From Flammulina velutipes (taxonomy: Eukaryota > Basidiomycota > Agaricomycetes > Agaricales > Physalacriaceae), in the NCBI GenBank assembly GCA_011800155.1, contig CM022371.1, positions 2,976,001 through 3,040,000 on the forward strand: a stretch of 64,000 nt of DNA. Reading direction: 5' to 3'. The notes under the pieces are model-generated. The model made no database searches. It was not told where the DNA came from and saw nothing but the letters and a program-made list of their open reading frames with translations. The translations under genes were made by a program, and so were the position numbers. Shown here piece after piece: positions 21,301-33,220 of the stretch (the stretch's first letter is position 1; every line of letters starts with the position of its first letter).

Positions 21301-24300
21301 GGAAGGCCGAGATCGGGATACGCTTCGACTGGAATGTCGAGCATGACTTTTGTTGCCATCTCGATAGCATCAACGCCAGTGACTTTGGAGACGAATGGGA
21401 AGGAGCGAGCAGCGCGAAGATTGCATTCGATGACCTTGATCTCGTTGTCCTTCGCAATAAACTGGATATTGAACGGACCAGTGACATTGAGGGCGTTTCC
21501 TATCTTTGCAGTCGCTTCCTCGATTTGACGAACTGTCTGCGGATCAAGGTCTTGGGGAGGGTGGATCAGTGTCGCATCTCCAGAATGAACACCAGCATTT
21601 TCGACGTGTTCCGAGATGTAATGCATAACCATTTTGCCATCCTTCGCCACAGCGTCCATCTCGATCTCCTTGGCCTGTTCGATGTATTTCGTGATCACAA
21701 CCGGATGGTCACGAGAGACGGCGGTGGCCTGCGTAAGGTAATTCATCAAGTCGTCGGAAGTGGAGACCACATTCATCGCGGCTCCCGAAAGAACGTACGA
21801 CGGTCTGACCAGGACAGGATATCCGACCTTTTCGCAGAAGGCATACGCCTCATCGTAGCTCGAGAGCTCCTTCCACGAGGGCTGATCAACACCAATTTCG
21901 TCTAGTAGGCGAGAGAACTTGTATCGGTTCTCAGCGGTGTCGATCATCTCCGGAGACGTTCCATAGATCTTGACGTTTTCTCGGTAGAGCGGGAGTGCAA
22001 TGTTGTTCGGCGTCTGACCTCCCATGGCAAGAATGACGCCCCGCGACTGTTCAGCATCGTAGATATCGAGTATCGTCTCCAGACTGATATTCTCGAAGTA
22101 CAATTTATCGGCTTCATCGTAGTCGGTGCTGACGGTCTCCGGGTTATAGTTGACCATGATAGTGGGAAGACCTTGGTCGCGTAGAGTCCTTATAGCGCGG
22201 ACCGCACACCAATCGAACTCGACAGACGAACCGATGCGGTACACTCCAGATCCTAAGACCATCACACCCCGGTCGGTGAAAGTGATATCGTGTTGGATGG
22301 CGTTGTACGTGGTGTAGAGATAGTTGGTGAACGCGGGGAACTCAGCAGCAACAGTATCGATCTGCTTGACGAATGGCGCGATGCCTTGTTCCTTGCGCAA
22401 AGTACGGACAGCTAGCTCCGTCGAACGAAGGCAAACCGCCAGTTGACGGTCAGAGAAACCGAGCTGCTTCGCTCTCCGTAACAAGTCAGGAGTCATCGTT
22501 GGCATGCCACGATCCCTATGAAAAAGTTAACATTGTTTCTCGACTGCGTGTTATGGACTTACATGAGTAGAACCTCCATCTCGTAGATGTAGTAAAGTTT
22601 TGTGAGGAACCACTTGTCGATGTTGGTCATTTCCCAGATTTTATCAACGCTGTACCCTCGGTGGAAAGCAGTGGAAATTGCAAATAAGCGCTTGTCGGTC
22701 GGGTTGACAAGTTCCTCGTCGATGTCCTCAACGAAATCATTCTATTCACGGCGGTGAGATACGCAAGATACGGATGGGGACGATACATACCTTTGCGAAA
22801 CCAGCGAATTGGTCATCAATGGATCGGATGGCCTTCTGAATGGTCTCCTCGAATGTTCGACCAATGCTCATGACTTCACCCACACTCTTCATGCTACTGC
22901 TGAGAAGGCGGCTGACGCGGCTGAATTTCTTGAGATCCCAGCGAGGAATCTTGACCACAACGTAATCCAAACTAGGTTCGAAACAGGCGCTTGTTACTTT
23001 CGTGACGCTGTTCTTGATCTCGTTGAGTGGAATCCCAAGACCAAGCTTGGCAGCTATGAAGGCAAGAGGATAACCAGTAGCTTTAGAAGCTAACGCGGAT
23101 GAACGTGAAAGACGCGCATTAACCTATAAGCAATCCCTATTAGGTTCGAATACGACGGTGAAGAAGAACTATACCTCGATGATGCAGTACTCTTGAGAGT
23201 TAGGATTGAGGGCGTATTGGATGTTACATTCCCCCACAACACCCAAGTGCCTAATAACGTTGATGGCAGTCGTCCGAAGCATATTATAATCTGAGTCCGA
23301 CAGCGTTTGAGATGGCGCGACGACAATCGAATCGCCCGTATGAATACCCAAGGGATCGAAGTTCTGCGAAATAACAGGTTACTATGTTTCCTTAGATGAT
23401 ACAGAAATAGATTGCATACCTCCATGTTGCAGACAGTGATACAATTATCACGGCAATCACGCACGACCTCGTATTCGATCTCCTTCCAGCCTTTCATGCT
23501 CTTCTCGACCAAAACCTGCGGACTAGTGGCGAACGCTTTGGCACACAACGCCTTCAACTGCGCTTCGTTCTGGGCGAAGCCAGACCCAAGCCCTCCCAAA
23601 GCATATGCTGCACGGACAATGACTGGATATCCGATGCTATTTGCAGCAGCGACCGCCTCATCCTGGTTCGTAGCAGTGGAACTCTCAGCGCATTTCTCTC
23701 CAATCGCCTCCATAGCACTAGCAAAGAGCTGACGATCCTCCGTCGTGATGATGGTATCGATCGGAGTTCCAAGGACTTGCACACCAAGCTCAGCAAACTC
23801 GTCCTTGAGCTTGATACCAACGTTGAGAGCCGTCTGTCCTCCAAAAGTAACGTATATTCCATCTGGCTTCTCGTACTTGATGATTTTCCTGACGAAGTCG
23901 GGTGTGACAGGGAGGAAGTAGACCTTGTCGGCGAGACCTTTGGAGGTGGCGATGGTGGCAATGTTGGGGTTCACCATGATAGTATAGATGCCCTCCTCCT
24001 TAAGTGCCTTAATCGCTTGTGAACCAGAGTAGTCGAATTCACCGGCCTGACCGATGGAAAGGCCTCCAGAGCCAAGGATAATAACCTTCGACACCGTCGC
24101 ACGAGGTATGCGCTGGTCGTTATCTTCCTTCTTCCCACCAGGCATGACAATAGGTACGAAGGCATTGGTGTTGACGCAATCGCTGATGTTTTGGATGAAG
24201 ACGTCGAATAAGAACTCCGTGTCGCGTGGTCCAGGTGTAGATTCCGGATGGAACTGAACAGAAAAGAATGGCTTGTCCTCGCAGTATATGCCCTCGTTAC

Positions 24301-25515
24301 TACCGTCATTGGCGTTGCGAAAGAACTCCTTCCATCCTGCAGGCAGAGTGGGGGTATCGACCTGGAAACCGTGATTCTGGGAGGTGATGTAGCAGCGTCC
24401 GGAAAGCATATCGGTACATGGGATGTTTTGGCCCCGATTGCCGTACTTCATCTTGGACGTGGTAGCGCCGGCAGCGAGTGCTAGAAGCTGGTGACCTAGG
24501 CAAATACCAAAGATTGGCCTGTCCGCCTTCTTCATCGCGTCGGATAGACGCTGGATAGTGGCGGTGAGCATTGACGGGTCACCCGGTCCGTTAGACACGA
24601 AGAGACCATCGTATGGCTCCTCCTCCGAGAGGAAGTCGTAGTCCCATGGGACGACTTTAAGTTGTACACCCCGGTTGATAAAACATCTAATCTGGTTGTA
24701 CTTCATCCCAACATCCAGCGCGATTACACGGAGAGTACGGCCGGTGGGGTGAAGACGAGGTGCGACTATTGGTTCATAAAGACGTGGTTCCGTGATAGAG
24801 ACCGCAGCGACGAGATTATTTTGGTTCGGGTCAAAGAAAGGAATGTCGTGATACTCGTCACGCCATGATGGAGAGCCGTGAGGTGAGGACGCGCGCGAAG
24901 ACGCCGTGGATGCGGGGTTAAGAGACAATCTGCGTCCGAACGATGTCCCAGGGCGTCTGGCCAGGACCTTGCCTAGCATGGATCCCTTCTCGCGGATCTT
25001 TTGGGTGAGTGCACGAGTGTCGATGCCGTAAATAGCAGGGACACCATTCTCCTTTAGCCAATCCGCCAGAGACGAGTGAGCAAGGAAGTGGCTGAAGTCC
25101 TTCGAGTAATATCCGATAACGACGGCAGCGACGTGGATACGTGACGACTCGAAATTTTCGGGGAGAATGACATCGGAGGCGCGCTGGGGAACACCATAGT
25201 TGCCAACCAAAGGATATGTCAGAATTAAGATCTGGCCTTCGTACGATGGATCTGTCAAGGACTCTGTATATCCGACCATACCTAGGAGATAAAATTTTAG
25301 AACAATCCCCAAGACATGTCAAAGAGCTTACCAGTCTGGAAAACACATTCTCCTGAGATGCTTTTGTTTTCAGCGCCAAAGCTGATACCTCTGAAGGCAG
25401 AACCATCGCTGAGCTCCAATACCGCGTCGTCCGATGCTTTTGCAGACGCCGTTGCTGGCGGTATAGGGATATTTAATGCGCTGGAGGTCCGGGATAGCGC
25501 TGGTCGAGCTGACAT
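18378..25515 (-). CDS. URA2: Trifunctional pyrimidine protein: GATase, CPSase II and ATCase with degenerate DHOase
   Basis: Ten exons (25332-25515, 23420-25281, 23175-23363, 22791-23123, 22563-22741, 20985-22515, 19034-20935, 18583-18985, 18463-18533, 18378-18413) close in phase to 2229 residues, close to yeast Ura2. Order: glutaminase with [15 protein letters not shown] and FHPEST; both carbamoyl-phosphate synthetase halves ([39 protein letters not shown]); a dihydroorotase-like segment; aspartate transcarbamoylase with [24 protein letters not shown] and MHPLPRVNE. It makes carbamoyl aspartate, the first committed steps of UMP synthesis, and is normally UTP-inhibited. In the DHOase-like part the zinc-binding HxH of active enzymes is replaced ([13 protein letters not shown]), so it should be inactive, as in other fungi. 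The last exon codes only [12 protein letters not shown] separate URA4-type DHOase should exist elsewhere. Confidence 0.97.
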
Positions 25516-25951
25516 GGTGGTTTGAAGAAGAGGTTATTTTGGGTGCGAATAATCGTAAGTCGTCTTCCTCTCCACTCGGACTTGGAGGGCAACTGCAACT
25601 TCGAGTGGAGAGGAAGAGAAAAAGAAGAAAAAACACTTTTGGGCCTCTAAAAGAGGAGCGCCATGTGGCAAGCGCCGGTTATTCCCTTATCAGGAAGTTC
25701 ATCGATGATCCATGTGTTCGGTGGCAGTCGGTACCTGTGAGCGATCGACAGGAAGGCTGAGGACGAGCCAAAGCGTTTTGTACCAAAGTCTAACATACAA
25801 AGTTTGTTCGCGATTATGCTCTTGGTGTGCATGTAGAGATTTTAACAAGTCGAGTTAAGTGAATAGGCATCAGTAAGTATAATTCAACAGTCGCATTTAG
25901 CGAAGGCCGACCATCAAGGTCAACCTTACGTTGGAAAACTCCGTTTGTTAC
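25516..25951. other. URA2 promoter region and 3' flank of the monooxygenase gene
   Basis: No coding pattern or repeat is seen. CTCCACTCG at 25567-25575 reappears inverted at 25595-25604 (TCGAGTGGAG), a short inverted repeat about 55-90 bp upstream of the URA2 ATG. Confidence 0.35.
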
Positions 25952-28132
25952 TCAAGCCTGACCCAAGCTACTTACCCCAAACAGATCTTCTACGTTATTA
26001 TCGTACCGCGCCGCTTGCCAGATCTTAATCAATTCATCGTAGCTAAACAAACCGGCTTCAGCGTGAATCATCGAATTTATGAGAGCAAATGATACCTTTC
26101 ATAATCACTAACTTGCCGTCCCCCATGCTTCAAAGCCGCCTCGTTCAACCAAGCGACGAAGAACCGTCTCCGTTCTGGAATCGTTGATTCAATTTAGTCG
26201 GAAAAGATGTCAGATCCGCTTCTCACCTGTCAAGTCTTCCGGGCTTAATATCTGCAGCTCTTTCCCATACCCTCCATGTTCCTGCACGTACTTATAATGC
26301 AGTCGCCACATCTCGGCGGTGGTGGGGAGTTTAGCCTGCTTCGCCCAGACTTTTGCTAGAGCCTGCGCTGCCAGTTCTGGGTAGACGAAGGTTGGAATGC
26401 GCTCGTTCACTATATTAACCATGCGATTTAGGCCAGCGTGTCTACGAGAACAGCGGAACTGACCATTCATGAATCCCAAAGTAGGCTCTTCGATGTAAAA
26501 GAGATCGAGGTAGAGAGACCGAACATGTGTTCCATCGGTCACCAGTGGCTTCGACGCGACCTCCGTGTCTTTACGTTGATGGTATTGAGGTAAGAAAGGG
26601 TACGTGTAACGGAAACCTGTTCCAAGCACAATCCAGTCTATTCCGGTTATGACCTGATGATTTTTTAGAATTCGCCGACAGAGAGAAATCGGCAGGATGC
26701 CTACGGTTCCATTATCCAGCTCTATCTGTCCTTCAGACAGTTGTGTAGCATGCTGTATGTCTCCGAGACGTTTCAAAGCAGAAACCCGTGTTACGTTAGA
26801 GGGCAAAGTCGAGAGTTGAAATTGTCGTAAGGTACTACGACTGTTGGATGGCTGCAAGAGCTTTAGGCTGACATTCAAACACAAACAGAATAAAGTCCGC
26901 ACCCTGATAGACTGGTATACTTGTTTGGCCACACCATTGATATCGCGCGTGATACCGATCGCACTAGGCTTGAACATAATCAATACAAAGATACGTTACA
27001 AGCAGTACAACTCACTCCTGCTCCAAGCACTAACACGGTGGCATTTTGGAATTGTCCTGGACGTCTGTATTGACGTGAATGCAGGATCTTCTCGGGAAAC
27101 TTCTTGGCCCAAGCATCGAGACCTGGGATATTGGGTACTGAGGGAGCGTTGAAGCGCCCCGATGCAGTCACGACTGCATCGAAGTCCTTCGATGTGCATT
27201 AGAATGTACCGTTCGAAAGTCTAAGAAACTTACTTGAGTGTACCATACTGCATGGCAAGTCTTGTCGCCTGTTTGTACTAGTCTCTTCAACGTCAAAGTC
27301 CATCCGGTACCGTCAGCTCGTTTCTCAACTTTCTCAACACGGGTATTGTATGAAATAGGACCATCGTCGTTGACATTGATACTGTGCCAGGATGCAAAGG
27401 CACGGAGGTATCTGGACACATGGGTGTGATTTATGGCTAAGCAAGAAAATCAATATAAGTAAGTCATATGGGAAAAACTGGATCTCACTCCATGGTGTCC
27501 CCTTCGGCCAAGGGAATTCACGAATCTGAATGTTGTAACGTAAGGAAAGATCGTTAAGTACGTCACACTACGGCTTACCTCTTGAGATATCTTGGTAAGG
27601 ATAGTTAGGATTTAAAAGCTCGAACAATTTGACTAGGGCATACCGAAGGTGTGTTGGTACTCATTGATGCCCAGATAGGTTTCGGTCCACGATGGTCGCG
27701 AACCCTTTCACGAGAGGCTTCGTGACTCTCGTCCGAGTAGAATTCTTCGAAGGGCGTCCTTGGAGGTAGCCAAGGTTCATAATCGGCATTGACAGGTTCG
27801 ACGTTTGGAATGTGTACATCTGCAGGAGCTTGATCACTATAGTGCCAGTTTCCTCCAGGTACATGGTCGCGTTCAAACACATGAACGTCGAATCCTGATT
27901 GAGAGAGCTCTCGGTAAGTTAGCAGACCGCTACGAATACATGTCAGGAAACGTGGGATCGACGGAATGAAAACTCACCCAACACCCGCCCCAATGACTGC
28001 AATTTTATGTATCGGCCATTGGAATTCATAGTGAGCGTCCTCGACTACGAGAGGAATTTGCTGCTCAACGGTCAGACCAATTTGGAGCCCAAGAGATAGG
28101 TAGGCAAGAAGGCGAAGTCGGGGATGTATCAT
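25952..28132 (-). CDS. FAD/NADPH-dependent monooxygenase (FMO-like) with N-terminal signal or anchor
   Basis: The start MIHPRLRLLAYLSLGLQIG looks like a signal peptide or signal anchor. The FAD Rossmann motif IAVIGAGVGGLLTYREL, broken by an intron, follows at about residue 40, then FERDHVPGGNWHYS. The FMO fingerprint is FPEKILHSRQYRRPGQF, and the second, NADPH-binding Rossmann motif is VLVLGAG at an exon end, continuing after an intron with SAIGITRDI. A typical GTGFRYTYPFLP follows. Between them a 12-nt exon (ISQE) joins to IREFPWPKGTPW. The last exons give SYDELIKIWQAARYDNN and a probable stop at 25952; the 3' end is the least certain part. The family oxygenates soft nucleophiles (N or S) or acts as a Baeyer-Villiger enzyme. 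The substrate cannot be told from sequence. Confidence 0.85.
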
Positions 28133-28591
28133 GATAAGACGTCTGTGGTAGAACCAATGCACAGTCGAGTTATATGACGAAAAGCCGGAGGGCCAGCAGT
28201 AGTAAGCATTACTCGCCACCCGCGCCAGATGCTCTAACTCTGGCGTCAGATGGTTGCATCTCCAAAAGGAGTCGAAGCGATTCTTTGATAAACAATGTAA
28301 TAAGGCGTCTAAGTATATAACAGGACGATAGTCTGAAGTACATACCTTAGGAATCTCAGCGTAGGAAATGGGATGAGCAGGCGGTGGCAAGTTGCATTAT
28401 CTTCCCAATGGCGATAAGGAAGACGCGAGCTTGTCGCGTTAGCTGTCCGAATGGCGTGAGAACTATAGGCTGCCTGGGCTTGCAGCCCTCGTCCACATTC
28501 GATCAGCCCGAAGCGTCCGCAATGTCATGATTAATATGAGTATCCAAGATGTGCAAGTACAGATAGAGAGAAATACAACATAGACACAACA
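28133..28591. other. Promoter of the monooxygenase gene and 3' flank of the syntaxin gene
   Basis: Both neighbours lie on the minus strand. A reading frame without stop extends leftward from the monooxygenase start to 28390, but it offers no better ATG. Nothing else is recognised. Confidence 0.35.
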
Positions 28592-29707
28592 CTAAGGCTT
28601 TAGCCCAAAATAAAGACCGAGAACTAATGCTAACACCACAATCACCAACACAAAGATCCAGAAACATATCACCTTCTTGCGGCGAGCACTGCGAGCTGTC
28701 ATCTTTTGTTAGTTATGTAGATTTCAGGCAAAGGCAGAAGACGTACCGAGTCTAACAGCGTCCTCTGTCAGCGTCAGGCCCTTCTCCGTGTTAGTATTGA
28801 CTTCCTGTGCGACGGTCTCGATCTGCTTGACGGTCTGGTCCTGTTGTTCTACCAAAACGGCCATATCATTGAATAGTTGAGCGAGCTCAGCTAACGTCTT
28901 TTCAATTTGGGCGAGATCTTGTTGACGAGACTGCACTTCGCGATACGCATTCCGAGCCTCTCCATATGACGATTGGAGGACAGCATCCGAAAATATCTGT
29001 GTTCCGGAGGCACTTTGGCTGACTACTTGTTGGACCTCCTCATCTGTCGCATTCGGTTTGACTGGACATTTTAATATGAGAGTTGAATTCAATTTGGAGG
29101 GGATAAGTCTCACCTATCTTGAATTGGCGACCAACGCGTTGCTTGGACTTGTTCGTGAAATCCTGTTCAACGCGCCGGTATTCCTGAATGGAGTCCATGA
29201 ATTTGGACTTCACTAATTTGATCTATGCGTTTGGTTTGTATAATAGATCGTTTACAAGTACGGGAATGCGCACCTGGTTCGCCCTCATGTCATCATTAGG
29301 TTCTTTAGCAAGCTGGGATATCTTGTCTCGAATGGCATTAGAGAGAGCGCGAGTTTCCTCCGATGTTTTCTCAAGTTCATCGTGGATAGTACTGTCTGAT
29401 GACGTGGTATTGAGGGACCGTGTGTGCAGTGAAGAGATGAGTCGGACGTTGTTATTGAGCTGGTTGATCGACTCCTGCAGTCCAGATATCTGTGAACATC
29501 GTGTCAGCTAAGCAGAGGATCCTATGCAAAAAGGGCTTGCCTCGCTCAAAAAGTTTGCCCGCGTCGTCGTACCATTTCCGTTCACCGCCCCCAAGTTGTT
29601 CATCTCATGAGGCTGTTCATTCCGTAACTAAGACCCTTCAGTAACAATAAATCTAATAAAAGAGAACAGCATACGCGATATTGAGCTAGACGGTCTGGTT
29701 TTGACAT
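28592..29707 (-). CDS. SSO1: Plasma-membrane Qa-SNARE syntaxin (Sso1/2 type)
   Basis: Six exons (29675-29707, 29541-29627, 29274-29489, 29114-29222, 28747-29061, 28592-28695) close in phase to 287 residues. The N-terminus MSKPDRLAQYR resembles fungal Sso proteins. The Habc region has FLSEISGLQESINQLNNNVR. The SNARE motif contains LAELAQLFNDMAVLVEQQDQ with the central glutamine of Qa-SNAREs. A basic stretch ARSARRKK leads into the C-terminal anchor FWIFVLVIVVLALVLGLYFG. The protein pairs with Sec9 and Snc on secretory vesicles in exocytosis. The intron 29490-29540 begins with GC rather than GT (GAG then GCAAGC) and ends in CAG, a GC-AG intron of 51 nt. Confidence 0.95.
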
Positions 29708-30617
29708 GGGTATCGTCGCGGTAAGCGGTAGAGCTGTCCGCTCCCAGGTAACGAAACTGCGCGGTCCTGGTGGCACCTGAAAGCTGTGTGCTGAGTCAGC
29801 AAACTTGACCGACAAATTGATGCCACCAATGTCTTCAAGTTTTACTTACACCTCGCTCTTATTGTAGCATCCATGCCACGTTACCGGTCCATTCTAAGAC
29901 TCGAATTCAATGCTCGACGGACAACCTACAGTCACGATAAACCAGCGGCCAGCAAATCCACGACGGATATGTGAATTTTCACGGCCATCGTTTTGATTCG
30001 TTTAATCCGCTTGAGTAGCAACACCGACGATTTCTCTTGATGACTCCAACCGTATCGACAGTCCCCTCCGACACTATGCCGTTTGTGTACCGGTGTATCC
30101 ATGCACTTGCGTGTCCATGTCACATCCGTCTGGATGCAGCTGCGGCCGTACTACAGGTAGTATTTCACGGATTTTGCGTGGGGTATATTCACTCATCCAG
30201 ATAGTCCAGAAGGGAGCCAGGAGATGGAGTGAAGAACTGCTTCAATGTTCCTGAAGATATGTAATATCGAAGAGCGCGTCAGACGGATCTAGGTCGGGAC
30301 GGTAAGTTCAATCAATGTCCTGGTCTGAATGGGACGCGAAGATAATTGTTATAATCTGGTAGAGTAAACAGGAAATAATGTTCTAGCAACGACAGAAACG
30401 AAATGAACATAAATCATCTTCAACCAACCAACGTGTCTTGCCGATCTCTATTGGTCCTTGACCTCGACATTCCCCTGTGCATTTACGGGTTCTCTGTCCG
30501 GCCCGTGCTCCTTTGTCCGAATGATCCACCTCGTTCATCCTCCTACATAGGTTCAAATAATAGCCCGTTTGCCATCCTTTCTCTCTCCTTCTTCCAAATC
30601 CCCGATTCTCAACCTCC
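29708..30617. other. Divergent intergenic region
   Basis: This region of about 900 bp separates the start of the syntaxin gene from the start of the GH51 gene, so both promoters lie here. I see no convincing TATA box, repeat or small gene. Confidence 0.45.
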
Positions 30618-32820
30618 ATGTCTTCCATTCATATTGACCCAGCCCGCGTCATCGCCCCAGTCGATCCCCGCATATACTCTGGTTTCACCGAGCACATGGG
30701 GAGATGCATCTACGGCGGTATCTACGAACCAGAAAATCCCAATGGACTATCTGATCCCAAGACTGGATTCAGGCTAGATGTCATGGATGTTCTCAAAGAG
30801 CTGAAGATTCCCGTCGTTCGGTACCCTGGAGGGTACGTGATACACCACTGCATCGGATCCCAAACTCATCATTCTCGTGCAGGAACTTTGTTAGTAGTTA
30901 TAGATGGCAAGATGGCGTTGGCCCCAAAGAACTGCGTCCCCGACGCCCGGAGCTCGCCTGGCTTTCGGAAGAAAGCAACCAATTTGGCACCGACGAGTTC
31001 ATCGAGTGGTGTCGCGCTTTGGGCACCGAACCTTACATCTGTCTCAATATGGGTACTGGTACTCTCGAAGACGCACTTGCCTGGCTGGAATACTGCAACA
31101 GGTCTGCGCGTATCACTCATGCTCCCTGGCACAGTTAACACCTGTTCAAGCTCGGCTAACACATACTACGCTAACCTTCGTCGTAAGAATGGTCACGAGG
31201 AACCCTACAACGTTAAATACTGGTCTCTTGGTATGCTTTTACCTTTCTGTCTACAGGAGCCTTCTCACAATCATCCAGGTAATGAGGTCTGGGGTCCATG
31301 GCAAGGTGATTTAATTGGTCTTTGAACCTGATACTAATAGCGAGGAAACTAACGTGTCTGGGTCATAGTGGGACAGATGGAATCACAGGACTACGCAAAG
31401 AAGGCCTACCAATGGGCGAAGGCTCTCCGACTCCTGGATCCTAGCATCAAGCTCATCTCGTGCGGAGGTAAACTCCCAACTCCGTTCTCGCTAAACCCAT
31501 ACCCATTCGCTATCTCAGAGACAGGATTCGCTGATTGGGACCGAGTCACTCTGCGCAAACTTGCGCCTGTTATTGATTTCCATTCTATTCACAGTATGTA
31601 TTGTCTTGCTCAGATTGGACATATACTTACAATATTTTAGTCTACACAGTCAGCGAAGGCAATCACGCTGTTAACGCAATGGGTCGTGCGTGTATTCCTC
31701 GGGGGCTCCTTTCTAAAACTGACCTCGTTCCATATAGCTGCCGCTGCTGAGAAGGCCTTGGAAATTACCAAGTCTCTCATAGACCTCGCCAAGATAGAGG
31801 GCAACCTCGACAAGGACATCACGGTGTGAGTCGAGCATCGTATGCTCTCTTCGATCGCTAACCATTGCGTAGATGCTTTGATGAATGGAACGTTTGGTAA
31901 GTTCTCATGTTACATACTGAAGCCCAACTTATCCACTCTCATCGTAGGGACCCAGTTCGTGGTAGGTGAGATGGTATACATGTCAAGACGCTAACTGACG
32001 ACTTTTCTAGCGCCTGGTGAAAAGGGCGCTGAAGAGCATTACGACCTTTCTGATGCTATCGCCGTGGCATCCTGGCTCAACACTTTTGTACGCAAGGCCG
32101 ATATCGTCAAGATTGCTTGCATTGCGCAGTGAGTTGAATGATTTCTTTCGTCAAGATAAACATTAACTCTCTCTATAGGTCCGTCAACGTGATTTCACCC
32201 GTACGTCGTATTCGCGTCTAGTATTGTTTGTCCTAATTTCTATAGATTATCACGTCGCCGAGCGGGCTCTTCAAGCAGGTAAGAGTTTCGTTGACGTTCG
32301 ATCTCTTTTTCTAACCATCCTCGATATAGACGACATACTATCCTCTTCACTTATTCAGTAACTTGATGCGTGGACTCTCGATAGATGTCTACGTGCAATC
32401 GCCCAATTACGACGGTCCTACAGTGCCCGCATGGATCAAGCAGTTGGATGCACACGAGGAGGACTCCAAGAAGCTAACAAAGTATATTGATGTCAGCGCT
32501 GTGTACGATCCCGAGGTCAAGGAGGTGCGGGTGGCGGCTGTGAATCGCCATGACTCTGAGGACTTTTCGGTGCCTTTTGTATTTGCGCGCGACGTCGAAG
32601 TCGATGGTCCGGTAAAGGTGTACGAAGTGTGGGGCGAACAACTTGGCTCCTCCAATGGATTTGATGGCGAAAAGGTGAAAACTGTTGAAAAGACTGTGGA
32701 CTGGCAAGGCCAATATGTGCTAAAGAAGCATTCATTCCAAGGTATTTGTTAGTACTGTACTCTCACATTTCTAGGAACTAACCACGTCTAAAAACAGTCT
32801 TAGTTTTTAAGTTGAAGTAG
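30618..32820 (+). CDS. GH51 alpha-L-arabinofuranosidase, intracellular type
   Basis: The enzyme removes terminal alpha-L-arabinofuranosyl groups. The protein of about 500 residues begins [20 protein letters not shown] with no signal peptide, so it should act inside the cell, like the bacterial-type GH51 enzymes. [17 protein letters not shown] near residue 20 and the spliced [17 protein letters not shown] are typical. The catalytic acid/base glutamate is in [10 protein letters not shown], assembled over an intron, and the nucleophile is in FDEWNVW, assembled over two introns around an exon of about 14 nt. The C-terminus ([16 protein letters not shown]) is the usual beta domain, and the last exon adds VLVFKLK before the stop at 32818. 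The ATG at 30618 is the first in frame. A sugar transporter follows 400 bp downstream on the same strand, which suggests uptake of arabinosides and hydrolysis inside. Confidence 0.93.
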
Positions 32821-33220
32821 CGCTATAGGCTAAATGATGTTCTGTAAAATTATGAGAATCACAAGGACGGTGTCAATGTCATGTCCCATGAGGTCCCATG
32901 CTGCTCGCACCTGAATACAGTACCTGGTTGAATCTGGTGGCGGTACACATTGAGGATTCTTATGGACCTAGTTCGGAAGCAGTTAGAGCATGCGCCACAC
33001 TAAAAATGAACGGAAGCGTTGAAACTGTGGGAAATTGTTGATGGCTCTGATCACCGATCAGGGCGATACTGTCAATGGCCCCCGCCTGACCTCGTCGTCG
33101 TCCTCCCCGCAATGGGGCCGCTAAGCGGACCGTTCGATCGGTCGACTTTTGCGCGTAGGAATCCGCCTATATGAAGCAGAGAAGTTTGATGTTATCAGGT
33201 TCACCCACTCTTCCTCAAAC
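32821..33220 (+). promoter_or_regulatory. Transporter promoter with inverted repeats, CreA-like site and TATA
   Basis: CTGATC-ACC-GATCAG is a perfect inverted repeat at 33047-33061. GACCG-N6-CGGTC lies at 33128-33143. CCCCGC at 33105-33110 matches the reverse of the CreA/Mig1 consensus SYGGRG. TATAT at 33169-33173 stands about 50 bp before the ATG. The set would suit a carbon-source-regulated sugar transporter. Confidence 0.5.

Noticed and set aside
23143..23153. GGTTCGAATAC, resembling a tRNA B box
   Set aside because: It lies inside a URA2 intron, with no A box or foldable cloverleaf around it.
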